Shown: in pieces, positions 63,545 through 64,000 of the stretch
Layout: each line of letters begins with the position of its first letter
How positions within the stretch are numbered: the stretch's first letter is position 1
Source: Flavobacteriaceae bacterium Ga0077528
GTDB taxonomy: Bacteria; Bacteroidota; Bacteroidia; Flavobacteriales; Flavobacteriaceae
DNA: 64,000 bases
NCBI GenBank assembly: GCA_001464475.1
Contig: LNDX01000002.1
Coordinates: 105,642-169,641 of the forward strand
Direction of reading: 5' to 3'
Translations under genes and position numbers: made by a program
The notes under the pieces: generated by a model
The model's input: the letters and a program-made list of their open reading frames with translations, nothing else
The model's database searches: none
Told to the model about the DNA's origin: nothing

Positions 63545-64000
63545 ATGAAAAGAAAGTTCCAAATTATATTTATTTTTTTGATTTCATTATCAGTTAAAGC
63601 TCAAGATTATTCTAAATTTTTACCTTATTTTTCAAATAATTTATATGGTTTAGTCAATGACAAACAAGAGCAAATAGTTGAACCAAAATATAAAGAAGCA
63701 GAAATTATCAATGAGTTTTCCTTTGTTATATTTGATAAAATTCATTGCTATGATTTGTTCAATGGAAAATATGTTAACATTCCTTATTCTGAAGAAAATT
63801 CTTTTGTAGTGATTAGCAATGAACTTTTTGTTTTTAATTCAAAAGGCAATACTTTAATAAATCCTTACACTAAGGAAAAAATTCCTTTAAAATTGAAATA
63901 CAAATTGATGTACAACAGAACTTTTTATGATTTTAAATCTAAGAAGAGCTATGATATGATTTTTGCTTACACCAATGATGAAAAACAATTATTTCTTAAA
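63545..64000 (+). CDS. Secreted WG-repeat-like protein, partial
   Basis: First 152 codons of a gene that runs off the right edge. Signal peptide (MKRKFQIIFIFLISLSVKAQ) and then segments such as NNLYGLVNDKQEQIVEPKYK, which look like WG beta repeats (xYGLxDxxGxxVIPPKYD). WG-repeat proteins are beta-rich surface or periplasmic proteins. Only the N-terminus is seen, so the number of repeats and the function are unknown. Confidence 0.6.
   Translation, partial: MKRKFQIIFIFLISLSVKAQDYSKFLPYFSNNLYGLVNDKQEQIVEPKYKEAEIINEFSFVIFDKIHCYDLFNGKYVNIPYSEENSFVVISNELFVFNSKGNTLINPYTKEKIPLKLKYKLMYNRTFYDFKSKKSYDMIFAYTNDEKQLFLK

Overview
The window is a 64 kb piece of a low-GC chromosome from a member of the Flavobacteriaceae, most likely Flavobacterium or a close relative. 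The evidence is the protein content (DUF4293 next to rho, DUF6452/DUF6048, DUF6095, DUF6146/DUF6787 and CCC-motif-type families typical of this group), the recurring TAnnTTTG -7 promoter element of Bacteroidota, the general lack of Shine-Dalgarno sequences, a CarboxypepD_reg TonB-dependent receptor, and AT-rich intergenic repeats. No rRNA, tRNA, CRISPR array, prophage or complete insertion sequence was seen. Most of the window is core genome.

Layout. 1-720: start of rho (minus) and divergent DUF4293. 877-4555: a tightly packed three-gene minus-strand operon encoding a ThiS/MoaD/ubiquitin-like protein that ends in Gly-Gly, a large DUF4132-type protein, and a ThiF/E1-like adenylyltransferase. 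This is the best candidate in the window for an undescribed system. 4703-10687: phosphodiesterase, truA, ABC exporter, DUF2238, a zincin-like protein and lpdA. 10915-17308: AraC-type regulator, mlaE-mlaF-mlaD lipid transport, SIMPL protein, DUF1801, cysteine desulfurase and a Smr-domain protein. 17400-21313: small membrane proteins, rocD, DUF1003 and OsmC. 21494-31548: DUF1697, rlmD with two envelope proteins, an RlmL-like methyltransferase, a SAM methyltransferase with a ZIP transporter, murQ with small envelope genes, and TerC.

31627-43161: fhs (minus), a secreted hydrolase plus ECF sigma factor plus membrane protein operon, then parE - PD-(D/E)XK nuclease - parC on the minus strand, a small membrane protein, and ychF. 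43306-54467: TonB-dependent receptor, secreted proteins, ferredoxin, a LuxC-type acyl-CoA reductase, serC and serA, a DUF937-like protein, small envelope proteins and folE. 54625-64000: lolD, a polytopic GT-C-like membrane protein, a DUF2400 protein, udk, a DivIC/FtsB-like protein, a 306-nt gap holding two dispersed repeats, the two methylmalonyl-CoA mutase subunits, and the start of a secreted WG-repeat-like protein.

Functional links. Serine synthesis uses serC and serA side by side. Fhs, SerC/SerA and lipoamide dehydrogenase all feed one-carbon and central metabolism. MutA/ScpA form one B12 enzyme. MlaE/F/D form the inner-membrane part of a phospholipid transporter. ParE/ParC form topoisomerase IV, with an accessory nuclease between their genes. 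Transcription units are marked by clear hairpin terminators, several of them serving convergent genes. Many starts here were moved downstream of the longest possible reading frame because a consensus promoter or family homology excludes the longer start.
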